Assembly: GCA_946811695.1 (NCBI GenBank)
Contig: OX328126.1
Location: 2,816,771 to 2,880,770, forward strand
Source of the DNA: Gonocerus acuteangulatus
Lineage: Eukaryota > Arthropoda > Insecta > Hemiptera > Coreidae
Reading direction: 5' to 3'
DNA length: 64,000 bases
Shown: positions 33,446 through 45,846 of the stretch, in pieces
Layout of the letters: the number at the start of each line of letters is the position of its first letter
Position numbering within the stretch: position 1 is the first letter of the stretch
The notes under the pieces: model-generated
What the model was told of the DNA's origin: nothing
The model's database searches: none
The model's input: only the letters and a program-made list of their open reading frames with translations
Translations under genes and position numbers: made by a program

Positions 33446-33705
33446 CAATAACGTGTATAGAAAATAATTTCGGGGGGTGGGCTGAGAGCATTTCGGGGGG
33501 GTATGGAATACTAAACTAACAATCTAGAACTTGGAATAGTTAGACAATTAAAACGCTATTACCCCCCCCCCCACCATCACAAAAAAATAAAAAATTCTGA
33601 ACTAATTGATCTTATTTAATTTATTTTAAAGGTTTTTACGACACATTTTTACCGATTTCTGGGGGGGGGGCTGCACCCCCTCAGCCCCCGCTATATACGC
33701 CCATG
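33446..33705. mobile_element. hAT-type MITE, copy 4 (degraded left end)
   Basis: The right end is TATATACGCCCATG; the left end is mutated (CAATAACGTGTATAG). Flanks TTGTATTG and TTGTATCA agree at 6 of 8 positions. The internal CCCC/GGGG stretches are as in the other copies. This is an older insertion. Confidence 0.8.
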
Positions 33706-34140
33706 TTGTATCATTGTTATCATCTTCCTACAGGTCTGACGGACTGGATATGTTTTGATTCTGTGTAAATTCATGAATTAATCAAAGTTTCCTATTACAC
33801 CTCAATATGTGCAGAAACTGGTTTGTTTTTTCTTCTCTCCATATTGAATGAATGACTAACCCTAAGGCGCAGACCATTCCAGCTGAAGGTGACTTTATTT
33901 GCACACACTCAAGGTTAGTATATCGTTATATAGAGAACAGGTCCTGGACCTGCGTCATCATAGCTTCTTTTCATGTAATGCCTGTATCTGATGTGATTTC
34001 AAAGCTTAAAATAGAACATTTGAATGTTTCGCCAACGAGGCTAAGCCAGCATGTCAGGCACCGTTTTTTTCCGAACGAGGCGTTCCGTGCAAAATTTACC
34101 GCCCCTTTACCACAGTATTTCAACCGAATTCGACATATCT
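33706..34140. other. Unassigned region
   Basis: A 96-codon + strand ORF (33852-34142) has no recognisable domain and may be chance. No repeat is seen except the SINE-like element that follows. Confidence 0.4.
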
Positions 34141-34385
34141 GAAAAATCAGTCCCGTAACAGGCCACAAAGGGCCCATAGGAGCAAAGATATCTGATTGTT
34201 GACTATACGAGAAACTAGGGAGATAGTGTGGTCAGTACTATGCTCCCGCAGCCTGATAAACCCCTTTGATGGTACCCATTGATAAATTGATTAATGGCTG
34301 GTTTGGCCTAGGGACGGTCAGGCAGGCCGAATCCAAACCACGAACGAAGACACTAGAAGATAAAAATCTTTAGTGCGTGCTCTCT
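34141..34385 (-). mobile_element. SINE body and tail, copy 3 (minus strand)
   Basis: On the minus strand: ACTAAAGATTTTTATCTTCT, AGTGTCTTCGTTCGTGG, TTCGGCCTGCCTGACCGTCC, then GGGAGCATAGTACTGACCAC and the end GGGACTGATTTTT. It unites the block behind the tRNA head at 45.7 kb with the tail seen at 1-118, so it gives the longest view of this SINE's body. A (CT)n-rich stretch replaces the tRNA head. Confidence 0.7.
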
Positions 34386-34559
34386 CTGTCTCTCTCTACT
34401 ACTACCTCAACTACTCATGCTATCAACAAGTAATAATGATAAAAGTTGTAGCAAATTTAATTATCTTTTAACTTTATATAAACAATTTTTCGCTAAATCC
34501 AATAATTTTTATGATTTTTTCAAAAAAACACAAAAAAGTAATAAATGTTTGTAGTTTTT

Positions 34560-34870
34560 CGGCTGTCAAAAGGGATTGTCATAGGTTAGATCAAAATAGT
34601 CTATAGGCTGTCTGTCTGTATGTTTCTTCCTTAAACAAATTTACACCGTTCGACCGAGTTTGACCAAACTTGGCTCATAGGTAGTTCTTGACCCGGGAAG
34701 TCTTGTAGGCTAGGTCAAAATCGTCTAGGACTCATAATTCGGATGTCACGGGTTGAAAACATAAACCCGAACAGTTACAGATTTGCGGTAATATATTTTC
34801 ATATTACTTATTTGGTTCCTCATTTATCTTTGCTCTTCTAGATGCAAAATTTAGATGTACTAAAGAAATG
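34560..34870 (+). mobile_element. Helitron-like non-autonomous repeat, copy 2
   Basis: Same order as 4385-4918: GGCTGTCTGTCTGTATGTTT, ACACCGTTCGACCGAG, CCAAACTTGGCTCATAGG, TTGACCCGGGAAG, then CTTCTAGATGCAAAATTTAG. It has one core unit only and a worn end. Confidence 0.6.
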
Positions 34871-34967
34871 AAGTAAGATATATTTTAACTTCTTTAAATG
34901 TGTGTTATCACGATATACTAATAAATACCAATAAAATACACGTATCATCTACTATATATTTGTCAAA

Positions 34968-37900
34968 TACCACTCACTCACTCTCTCACTGACCTATCAT
35001 CGCCCAGCCCAAACCACTCACTCACTCACTGACCTATCATCGCCCAGCCCTAACCACTCACTCACTCACTGACCTATCATCGCCCAGCCCAAACCACTCA
35101 CTCACTCACTGACCTATCATCGCCCAGCCCTAACCACTCACTCACTCACTGACCTATCATCCCCCAGCCCTAACCACTCACTCACTCACTGACCTATCAT
35201 CCCCCAGCCCAAACCACTCACTCACTCACTGACCTATCATCGCCCAGCCCTAACCACTCACTCACTCACTGACCTATCATCGCCCAGCCCAAACCACTCA
35301 CTCACTCACTGACCTATCATCGCCCAGCCCTAACCACTCACTCACTCACTGACCTATCATCCCCCAGCCCTAACCACTCACTCACTCACTGACCTATCAT
35401 CGCCCAGCCCTAACCACTCACTCACTCACTGACCTATCATCGCCCAGCCCTAACCACTCACTCACTCACTGACCTATCATCGCCCAGCCCAAACCACTCA
35501 CTCACTCACTGACCTATCATCCCCCATCCCTAACCACTCACTCACTCACTGACCTATCATCCCCCAGCCCAAACCACTCACTCAATCACTGACCTATCAT
35601 CCCCCAGCCCTAACCACTCACTCACTCACTGACCTATCATCGCCCAGCCCTAACCACTCACTCACTCACTGACCTATCATCGCCCAGCCCAAACCACTCA
35701 CTCACTCACTGACCTATCATCGCCCAGCCCTAACCACTCACTCACTCACTGACCTATCATCGCCCAGCCCTAACCACTCACTCACTCACTGACCTATCAT
35801 CGCCCAGCCCAAACCACTCACTCACTCACTGACCTATCATCCCCCAGCCCTAACCACTCACTCACTCACTGACCTATCATCGCCCAGCCCAAACCACTCA
35901 CTCACTCACTGACCTATCATCGCCTAGCCCTAACCACTCACTCACTCACTGACCTATCATCGCCCAGCCCTAACCACTCACTCACTCACTGACCTATCAT
36001 CCCCCAGCCCAAACCACTCACTCACTCACTGACCTATCATCGCCCAGCCCTAACCACTCACTCACTCACTGACCTATCATCGCCCAGCCCAAACCACTCA
36101 CTCACTCACTGACCTATCATCGCCCAGCCCTAACCACTCACTCACTCACTGACCTATCATCCCCCAGCCCTAACCACTCACTCACTCACTGACCTATCAT
36201 CGCCCAGCCCTAACCACTCACTCACTCACTGACCTATCATCCCCCATCCCTAACCACTCACTCACTCACTGACCTATCATCGCCCAGCCCAAACCACTCA
36301 CTCACTCACTGACCTATCATCCCCCATCCCTAACCACTCACTCACTCACTGACCTATCATCCCCCAGCCCAAACCACTCACTCAATCACTGACCTATCAT
36401 CCCCCAGCCCTAACCACTCACTCACTCACTGACCTATCATCGCCCAGCCCTAACCACTCACTCACTCACTGACCTATCATCGCCCAGCCCAAACCACTCA
36501 CTCACTCACTGACCTATCATCGCCCAGCCCTAACCACTCACTCACTCACTGACCTATCATCGCCCAGCCCTAACCACTCACTCACTCACTGACCTATCAT
36601 CGCCCAGCCCAAACCACTCACTCACTCACTGACCTATCATCCCCCAGCCCTAACCACTCACTCACTCACTGACCTATCATCGCCCAGCCCAAACCACTCA
36701 CTCACTCACTGACCTATCATCGCCTAGCCCTAACCACTCACTCACTCACTGACCTATCATCGCCCAGCCCTAACCACTCACTCACTCACTGACCTATCAT
36801 CCCCCAGCCCTAACCACTCACTCACTCACTGACCTATCATCGCCCAGCCCAAACCACTCACTCACTCACTGACCTATCATCGCCCAGCCCTAACCAATCA
36901 CTCACTCACTGACCTATCATCCCCCAGCCCAAACCACTCACTCACTTAATCACTGACCTATCATCCCTCAGCCCAAACCACTCACTCACTCACTGACCTA
37001 TCATCCCCCAGCCCAAACCACTCACTCACTCACTGACCTATCATCCCCCAGCCCTAACCACTCACTCACTCACTGACCTATCATCGCCCAGCCCAAACCA
37101 CTCACTCACTCACTGACCTATCATCGCCTAGCCCAAACCACTCACTCACTCACTGACCTATCATCCCCCAGCCCTAACCACTCACTCACTCACTGACCTA
37201 TCATCGCCCAGCCCTAACCACTCACTCACTCACTGACCTATCATCGCCCAGCCCTAACCACTCACTCACTCACTGACCTATCATCGCCCAGCCCAAACCA
37301 CTCACTCACTCACTGACCTATCATCCCCCATCCCTAACCACTCACTCACTCACTGACCTATCATCCCCCAGCCCAAACCACTCACTCAATCACTGACCTA
37401 TCATCCCCCAGCCCTAACCACTCACTCACTCACTGACCTATCATCGCCCAGCCCTAACCACTCACTCACTCACTGACCTATCATCGCCCAGCCCAAACCA
37501 CTCACTCACTCACTGACCTATCATCGCCCAGCCCTAACCACTCACTCACTCACTGACCTATCATCGCCCAGCCCTAACCACTCACTCACTCACTGACCTA
37601 TCATCGCCCAGCCCAAACCACTCACTCACTCACTGACCTATCATCCCCCAGCCCTAACCACTCACTCACTCACTGACCTATCATCGCCCAGCCCAAACCA
37701 CTCACTCACTCACTGACCTATCATCGCCTAGCCCTAACCACTCACTCACTCACTGACCTATCATCGCCCAGCCCTAACCACTCACTCACTCACTGACCTA
37801 TCATCCCCCAGCCCAAACCACTCACTCACTCACTGACCTATCATCGCCCAGCCCTAACCACTCACTCACTCACTGACCTATCATCGCCCAGCCCAAACCA

Positions 37901-40900
37901 CTCACTCACTCACTGACCTATCATCGCCCAGCCCTAACCACTCACTCACTCACTGACCTATCATCCCCCAGCCCTAACCACTCACTCACTCACTGACCTA
38001 TCATCGCCCAGCCCTAACCACTCACTCACTCACTGACCTATCATCGCCCAGCCCTAACCACTCACTCACTCACTGACCTATCATCGCCCAGCCCAAACCA
38101 CTCACTCACTCACTGACCTATCATCCCCCATCCCTAACCACTCACTCACTCACTGACCTATCATCCCCCAGCCCAAACCACTCACTCAATCACTGACCTA
38201 TCATCCCCCAGCCCTAACCACTCACTCACTCACTGACCTATCATCGCCCAGCCCTAACCACTCACTCACTCACTGACCTATCATCGCCCAGCCCAAACCA
38301 CTCACTCACTCACTGACCTATCATCGCCCAGCCCTAACCACTCACTCACTCACTGACCTATCATCGCCCAGCCCTAACCACTCACTCACTCACTGACCTA
38401 TCATCGCCCAGCCCAAACCACTCACTCACTCACTGACCTATCATCCCCCAGCCCTAACCACTCACTCACTCACTGACCTATCATCGCCCAGCCCAAACCA
38501 CTCACTCACTCACTGACCTATCATCGCCTAGCCCTAACCACTCACTCACTCACTGACCTATCATCGCCCAGCCCTAACCACTCACTCACTCACTGACCTA
38601 TCATCCCCCAGCCCTAACCACTCACTCACTCACTGACCTATCATCGCCCAGCCCAAACCACTCACTCACTCACTGACCTATCATCGCCCAGCCCTAACCA
38701 ATCACTCACTCACTGACCTATCATCCCCCAGCCCAAACCACTCACTCACTTAATCACTGACCTATCATCCCTCAGCCCAAACCACTCACTCACTCACTGA
38801 CCTATCATCCCCCAGCCCAAACCACTCACTCACTCACTGACCTATCATCCCCCAGCCCAAACCACTCACTCACTTAATCACTGACCTATCATCCCCCAGC
38901 CCAAACCACTCACTCACTCACTGACCTATCATCGCCCAGCCCTAACCACTCACTCACTCACTGACCTATCATCCCCCAGCCCAAACCACTCACTCACTCA
39001 CTGACCTATCATCGCCCAGCCCTAACCACTCACTCACTCACTGACCTATCATCCCCCAGCCCAAACCACTCACTCACTTAATCACTGACCTATCATCCCC
39101 CAGCCCAAACCACTCACTCACTCACTGACCTATCATCGCCCAGCCCAAACCACTCACTCACTCACTGACCTATCATCCCCCAGCCCTAACCACTCACTCA
39201 CTCACTGACCTATCATCGCCCAGCCCAAACCACTCACTCACTCACTAACCTATCATCGCCCAGCCCTAACCACTCACTCACTCACTGACCTATCATCCCC
39301 CAGCCCAAACCACTCACTCACATAATCACTGACCTATCATCCCCCAGCCCAAACCACTCACTCACTCACTGACCTATCATCGCCCAGCCCTAACCACTCA
39401 CTCACTCACTGACCTATCATCGCCCAGCCCTAACCACTCACTCACTCACTGACCTATCATCCCCCAGCCCAAACCACTCACTCACTCACTGACCTATCAT
39501 CCCCCAGCCCAAACCACTCACTCACTCACTGACCTATCATCACCCAGCCCAAACCACTCACTCACTCACTGACCTATCATCGCCCAGCCCTAACCACTCA
39601 CTCACTCACTGACCTATCATCGCCCAGCCCTAACCACTCACTCACTCACTGACCTATCATCGCCCAGCCCAAACCACTCACTCACTTAATCACTGACCTA
39701 TCATCGCCCAGCCCAAACCACTCACTCACTCAATCACTGACCTATCATCGCCCAGCCCAAACCACTCACTCACTTAATCACTGACCTATCATCGCCCAGC
39801 CCTAACCACTCACTCACTCACTGACCTATCATCCCCCAGCCCAAACCACTCACTCACTCACTGACCTATCATCGCCCAGCCCTAACCACTCACTCACTCA
39901 CTGACCTATCATCCCCCAGCCCAAACCACTCACTCACTCAATCACTGACCTATCATCGCCCAGCCCAAACCACTCACTCACTCACTCACTGACCTATCAT
40001 TGCCCAGCCCAAACCACTCACTCACTCACTGACCTATCATCGCCCAGCCCAAACCACTCACTCACTCACTGACCTATCATCGCCCAGCCCAAACCACTCA
40101 CTCAATCACTAACCTATCATCCCCCAGCCCTAACCACTCACTCACTCACTGACCTATCATCTCCCAGCCCAAACCACTCGCTCACTCACTGACCTATCAT
40201 CCCCCAGCCCAAACCACTCACTCAATCACTGACCTATCATCGCCCAGCCCAAACCACTCACTCACTCACTGACCTATCATCCCCCAGCCCAAACCACTCA
40301 CTCACTCACTGACCTATCATCGCCCAGCCCAAACCACTCACTCAATCACTAACCTATCATCGCCCAGCCCTAACCACTCACTCACTCACTGACCTATCAT
40401 CCCCCAGCCCTAACCACTCACTCACTCACTGACCTATCATCCCCCAGCCCAAACCACTCACTCACTCACTGACCTATCATCCCCCAGCCCAAACCACTCA
40501 CTCACTCACTGACCTATCATCCCCCAGCCCTAACCACTCACTCACTCACTGACCTATCATCCCCCAGCCCAAACCACTCACTCAATCACTGACCTATCAT
40601 CCCCCAGCCCAAACCACTCACTCACTCACTGACCTATCATCGCCCAGCCCAAACCACTCACTCACTCACTGACCTATCATCCCCCAGCCCTAACCACTCA
40701 CTCAATCACTGACCTATCATCCCCCAGCCCAAACCACTCACTCAATCACTGACCTATCATCCCCCAGCCCAAACCACTCACTCAATCACTGACCTATCAT
40801 CGCCCAGCCCAAACCACTCACTCAATCACTGACCTATCATCCCCCAGCCCAAACCACTCACTCACTCACTGACCTATCATCCCCCAGCCCAAACCACTCA

Positions 40901-42640
40901 CTCAATCACTGACCTATCATCGCCCAGCCCAAACCACTCACTCACTCACTGACCTATCATCCCCCAGCCCAAACCACTCACTCACTCACTGACCTATCAT
41001 CCCCCAGCCCAAACCACTCACTCACTCACTGACCTATCATCCCCCAGCCCAAACCACTCACTCACTCACTGACCTATCATCCCCCAGCCCAAACCACTCA
41101 CTCACTCACTGACCTATCATCCCCCAGCCCAAACCACTCACTCACTCACTCACTGACCTATCATCCCCCAGCCCAAACCACTCACTCACTCACTCACTGA
41201 CCTATCATCCCCCAGCCCAAACCACTCACTCAATCACTGACCTATCATCCCCCAGCCCAAACCACTCACTCACTCACTGACCTATCATCCCCCAGCCCAA
41301 ACCACTCACTCACTCACTGACCTATCATCCCCCAGCCCTAATCACTCACTCACTCACTGACCTATCATCCCCCAGCCCAAACCACTCACTCACTCACTGA
41401 CCTATCATCCCCCAGCCCAAACCACTCACTCACTCACTGACCTATCATCCCCCAGCCCTAACCACTCACTCACTCACTGACCTATCATCCCCCAGCCCTA
41501 ACCACTCACTCACTCACTGACCTATCATCCCCCAGCCCAAACCACTCACTCACTCACTGACCTATCATCCCCCAGCCCAAACCACTCACTCAATCACTGA
41601 CCTATCATCCCCCAGCCCAAACCACTCACTCACTCACTGACCTATCATCCCCCAGCCCAAACCACTCACTCACTCACTGACCTATCATCCCCCAGCCCAA
41701 ACCACTCACTCACTCACTGACCTATCATCCCCCAGCCCAAACCACTCACTCACTCACTGACCTATCATCGCCCAGCCCAAACCACTCACTCACTCACTGA
41801 CCTATCATCCCCCAGCCCAAACCACTCACTCACTCACTCGCTGACCTATCATCCCCCAGCCCAAACCACTCACTCACTCACTCCCTGACCTATCATCCCC
41901 CAGCCCAAACCACTCACTCAATCACTGACCTATCATCCCCCAGCCCAAACCACTCACTCACTCACTGACCTATCATCCCCCAGCCCAAACCACTCACTCA
42001 CTCACTGACCTATCATCCCCCAGCCCTAACCACTCACTCACTCACTGACCTATCATCCCCCAGCCCTAACCACTCACTCACTCACTGACCTATCATCCCC
42101 CAGCCCAAACCACTCACTCACTCACTGACCTATCATCCCCCAGCCCAAACCACTCACTCAATCACTGACCTATCATCCCCCAGCCCAAACCACTCACTCA
42201 CTCACTGACCTATCATCCCCCAGCCCAAACCACTCACTCACTCACTGACCTATCATCCCCCAGCCCAAACCACTCACTCACTCACTGACCTATCATCCCC
42301 CAGCCCAAACCACTCACTCACTCACTGACCTATCATCGCCCAGCCCAAACCACTCACTCACTCACTGACCTATCATCCCCCAGCCCAAACCACTCACTCA
42401 CTCACTCGCTGACCTATCATCCCCCAGCCCAAACCACTCACTCACTCACTCACTGACCTATCATCCCCCAGCCCAAACCACTCACTCAATCACTGACCTA
42501 TCATCCCCCAGCCCAAACCACTCACTCACTCACTGACCTATCATCCCCCAGCCCAAACCACTCACTCACTCACTGACCTATCATCCCCCAGCCCTAACCA
42601 CTCACTCACTCACTGACCTATCATCCCCCAGCCCAAACCA
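34968..42640 (+). repeat. 40 bp satellite, about 190 units
   Basis: Unit: CACTCACTCACTGACCTATC, ATCGCCCAGCCCTAACCACT (variants ATCCCCCAG, CCCAAACC, CTCAATCACT, CTCACTTAATCACT). 7.7 kb, the largest array of the window. A block of about 1.8 kb is present twice in succession: rare markers CCCCCATCCC (35521, 36321) recur at 37325 and 38125, and ACCAATCACTC recurs 1,804 bp later. Near the right end a 568 bp block is repeated (CGCCCAG at 41769 and 42337; CTCACTCGCTG nearby). The left third is richer in CGCCC/TAACC, the right in CCCCC/AAACC. Confidence 0.97.
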
Positions 42641-42872
42641 CTTGACAGAAAATTTTGAAATGTTGTATGGACACTCCCTTTAGGACGTAAACATTCGCTA
42701 AGAACGGATTTTTTGATATTCAAATTTTTAAGTATTTTTAGAGGGGTTTGCATTTTTAGTTGGTTAGAGCAGGCAAGCCTAGGCAGGATGCGTTGCTAGG
42801 ACGATAACAGGTCAGCTGTTACCGTATTGTATCTATTTCATAGTATTATTTTGAATTGAGGTTAATTTAACT

Positions 42873-43073
42873 ATGATGGCAGACCTTGAATTACTAGAAA
42901 TTATCTGTGATTTTGTCCCTAATAGAGTTTACGCTTTACCTGGTGATGGTCCATCCGAGGTAATAATATCCCGAACCCTTGCACAACCTCATCAACCATC
43001 AGCATCCCCAGTCAGAACACTTCTTGGCATTGCTCACGAATATAATGGGTGTTTCAAAATGACATTTTGGTAA
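42873..43073 (+). pseudogene. Possible Helitron protein remnant
   Basis: A 66-codon ORF starting MMADLELLEI and ending PVRTLLGIAHEYNGCFKMTF, then W and stop. From family knowledge, Helitron proteins have a segment P--L--LL-------N---YN--FQMTSFG ahead of the rolling-circle initiator domain; the ending HEYNGCFKMTFW fits this loosely. Its position between two Helitron-like ends supports the idea. The rest of the Rep/helicase protein is missing, so it could at best be a leftover. The similarity is short and could be chance. Confidence 0.4.
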
Positions 43074-43174
43074 CATAAATTTTTAAATTTTAACGTCCAT
43101 TTATTATTTACAATGAATTTCTACCTGTACTGGGTAAACTCCTGTAACTGCTAACCTATATATAACGGGTTACC

Positions 43175-43216
43175 TGTTTCTTGGCACTGGTCCGGAGCGC
43201 CCCAGTGTCAAGAAAC
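43175..43216 (+). other. Hairpin with 15 bp arms in the Helitron-like 3' region
   Basis: GTTTCTTGGCACTGG and CCAGTGTCAAGAAAC pair with one G-T wobble around a short GC-rich loop. The same structure appears inverted at 289-330. Confidence 0.85.
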
Positions 43217-43338
43217 ATTACACTTTGATTACTTATCAATTGATGAATATCATATAGTATGGGACCGTGCTATAATAAACTACACAAAATTATATAGTAG
43301 CGTTAATTTTGAAGATACATTATTTAATGTAATGAAAT

Positions 43339-44178
43339 AACTACTTATCTGCCGTGACGAAGCACGGGTAGTCAGCTAGTAACTACTTATCTGCCGTGAC
43401 GAAGCACGGGTAGTCAGCTACTAACTACTTATCTGCCGTGACGAAGCACGGGTAGTCAGCTAGTAACTACTTATCTGCCGTGACGAAGCACGGGTAGTCA
43501 GCTAGTAACTACTTATCTGCCGTGACGAAGCACGGGTAGTCAGCTAGTAACTACTTATCTGCCGTGACGAAGCACGGGTAGTCAGCTAGTAACTACTTAT
43601 CTGCCGTGACGAAGCACGGGTAGTCAGCTAGTAACTACTTATCTGCCGTGACGAAGCACGGATATTAAGCTAGTAACTACTTATCTGCCGTGACGAAGCA
43701 CGGGTAGTCAGCTAGTAACTACTTATCCGCCGTGACGAAGCACGGGTAGTCTGCTAGTAACTACTTATCTGCCGTGACGAAGCACGGGTAGACAGCTAGT
43801 AACTACTTATCTGCCGTGACGAAGCACGGGTAGTCAGCTCGTAACTACTTATCTGCCGTGACGAAGCACGGGTAGTCAGCTAGTAACTACTTATCTGCCG
43901 TGACGAAGCACGGGTAGTCAGCTAGTTTCTACTTATCTGCCGTGACGAAGCACGGGTAGTCAGCTAGTAACTACTTATCTGCCGTGACGAAGCACGGGTA
44001 GTCAGCTAGTAACTACTTATCTGCCGTGACGAAGCACGGGTAGTCAGCTAGTAACTACTTATCTGCCGTGACGAAGCACGGGTAGTCAGCTAGTAACTAC
44101 TTATCTGCCGTGACGAAGCACGGGTATTCAGCTAGTAACTACTTATCTGCCGTGACGAAGCACGGGTAGTCAGCTAGT
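43339..44178 (+). repeat. 42 bp tandem array of a Helitron-like 3' end, 20 units
   Basis: Twenty units of AACTACTTATCTGCCGTGAC, GAAGCACGGGTAGTCAGCTA, GT spaced exactly 42 bp from 43339. Each unit carries the terminal hairpin and CTAGT. The single-copy form of the same end is seen at about 119-165 (minus strand), so the array arose by amplification of the terminus. Confidence 0.96.
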
Positions 44179-44678
44179 AACTACTAAGTGAAAAGGAAGA
44201 ATACAATGTCTTGGAAGGTTATGATAACATGTTTTAGATTTCTGCTTACAAGAGCAGCAAAATCCTATTATTTATGACCTTCATATTAGCTAAAGTTTCA
44301 ATTACTCACGAATCCGAATAATTTATGTTTTATTATAAGGTTGTTAGGAAATAATTCTTATTAGCAATTATACTTATGGATACTTTCCCATAATTTATTC
44401 TAATATCTAGATGAAATTACATAAATATAAACTAATCTTCTTATAATGGTATTATGATGAATTAACCAATGTTTTAAGAAATGCTTAAAGAATATACCTA
44501 TTAAGGTTAGACTCCTGAAAGAATCTACGGACATTTTGTTAAAATATACATACGCCGGTCGTGGGAAAGAAAGACCACTTTAATTCAACTGGCCTATTTT
44601 TAGCGCTTTCAGAAGGAATTTATCTATTGAGGTTGCACTCAGGAAAGAATGTTTGACACATCTTCAGCGACCCTACCG

Positions 44679-44679
<1 letters not shown>
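44179..44679. other. Unassigned AT-rich sequence
   Basis: No ORF or repeat match; two weakly similar GGTT-GACTC--GAAAGAAT and GGTTGCACTCAGGAAAGAAT stretches at about 44505 and 44630. Confidence 0.4.
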
Positions 44680-44749
<70 letters not shown>

Positions 44750-44755
44750 TTTATG
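44680..44755. repeat. (TA)n microsatellite
   Basis: Two TA tracts with a CATATA interruption, directly left of the MITE ends. Confidence 0.95.
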
Positions 44756-44975
44756 GATATATATGGCGCAGGTAAAAAAAAAAAACAATTAAATCCCCAT
44801 GTGTGGTCAGCTCACCCCCCCCCATATTACAACTGATGGGTGGCGAGCTGACCACACATGGCCCCGGAGCAGGTGGTGTAAAGGCCACGAAACATGTAGG
44901 GCAAGCGAACAATAAAGTAGTACATAAGAAAAAGGAGTAATCTTTTTTTTTACCTGCGCCATATATATATACAAA
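44756..44975. mobile_element. MITE with TATATATGGCGCAGGT ends
   Basis: ATATATATGGCGCAGGTAAA at 44757 onward is inverted at 44945-44972 (TTTACCTGCGCCATATATAT), each followed inward by a run of A or T. A second inverted pair, ATGTGTGGTCAGCTC (44800s) and GAGCTGACCACACAT (44846-44860), makes most of the left half a hairpin. About 215 bp, non-coding. The TA flanks hinder recognition of a target duplication. Confidence 0.85.
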
Positions 44976-45011
44976 AAAATAAAAATACATAATTAATGGT
45001 CGGGAAATACG

Positions 45012-45757
45012 AGGTTAGCTGAGTGGTAGAGCACTGGACTAATAAGGGGACGAGGTTAGCTGAGTGGTAGAGCACTGGACTAATAAGCTGGAGGCGAGGT
45101 TAGCTGAGTGGTAGAGCACTGGACTAATAAGGGGACGAGGTTAGCTGAGTTGTAGAGCACTGGACTAATAAGGGGACGAGGTTAGCTGAGTGGTAGAGCA
45201 CTGGACTAATAAGGGGACGAGGTTAGCTGAGTGGTAGAGCACTGGACTAATAAGGGGACGAGGTTAGCTCAGTGGTAGAGCACTGGACTAATAAGGGGAC
45301 GAGGTTAGCTGAGTGGTAGAGCACTGGACTAATAAGCTGGAGGCGAGGTTAGCTGAGTGGTAGAGCACTGGACTAATAAGGGGACGAGGTTAGCTGAGTG
45401 GTAGAGCACTGGACTAATAAGGGGACGAGGTTAGCTGAGTGGTAGAGCACTGGACTAATAAGGGGACGAGGTTAGCTGAGTGGTAGAGCACTGGACTAAT
45501 AAGCTGGAGGCGAGGTTAGCTGAGTGGTAGAGCACTGGACTAATAAGGGGACGAGGTTAGCTGAGTGGTAGAGCACTGGACTAATAAGCTGGAGGCGAGG
45601 TTAGCTGAGTGGTAGAGCACTGGACTAATAAGGGGACGAGGTTAGCTGAGTGGTAGAGCACTGGACTAATAAGGGGACGAGGTTAGCTGAGTGGTAGAGC
45701 ACTGGACTAATAAGGGGACGAGGTTAGCTGAGTGGCACTGGACTAATAAGCTGGAGG
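45012..45757 (+). repeat. Tandem array of tRNA-head units, about 18 copies
   Basis: Units GAGGTTAGCTGAGTGGTAGA, GCACTGGACTAATAAG, then GGGAC (41 bp) or CTGGAGGC (44 bp). The unit is the 5' half of a tRNA-like sequence up to the anticodon region, with a near-perfect Pol III A box (TAGCTGAGTGG). Only the last copy continues past CTGGAGGACC into a B box. Copies are nearly identical; one has TTGTAGAGC and one AGCTCAGTGG, the latter being the canonical A box. Confidence 0.95.
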
Positions 45758-45846
45758 ACCTGAGTTCAAATCCCGAGCATAGTACTAAAGATTTTTTCTT
45801 CTAGTGTCTTCGTTCATGGGTTGAATTCGGCCTCCCTGACCGTCCC

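Larger units (their letters stand above)
34930..44178 (+). mobile_element. Helitron-like element with amplified ends
   Basis: The left part ATCTACTATATATTTGTC runs into CCACTCACTCACTGACC-type repeats; after 42640 the sequence continues TTTAGGACGTAAACATTCGC and AAGAACGGATTTTTTGA. This series (CACTCACTGAC ... TTTAGGACGTAGACGCCC-ACTAAGAAAGGATTTTT) is a familiar arrangement in insect mobile elements. A short ORF (42873-43073) ends in a Helitron-like motif, and the 3' end is a hairpin CCGTG-ACGAAG-CACGG followed by CAGCTAGT. The order of parts suggests one Helitron-like element whose 5' part and 3' end were both expanded in tandem. That these parts were once one unit is inference; the parts themselves are seen. 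Confidence 0.55.

Noticed and set aside
33852..34142. 96-codon ORF overlapping the SINE-like repeat
   Set aside because: The end lies in a repeat and no known family is recognised.
34968..42640. CRISPR-like appearance of 40 bp repeated units
   Set aside because: There are no unique spacers; variable positions are point variants of the same monomer, and the context is eukaryotic.
44846..44915. Second hammerhead-like site (CTGATGGGTGG and CCACGAAACATG)
   Set aside because: The CTGANGA core is not intact and the GTGG/CCAC stem is not placed between core elements as required.
45012..45757. Cluster of tRNA genes
   Set aside because: Units lack the anticodon arm 3' half, variable region, T arm and acceptor 3' strand; only the last unit has a B box and it belongs to a SINE.
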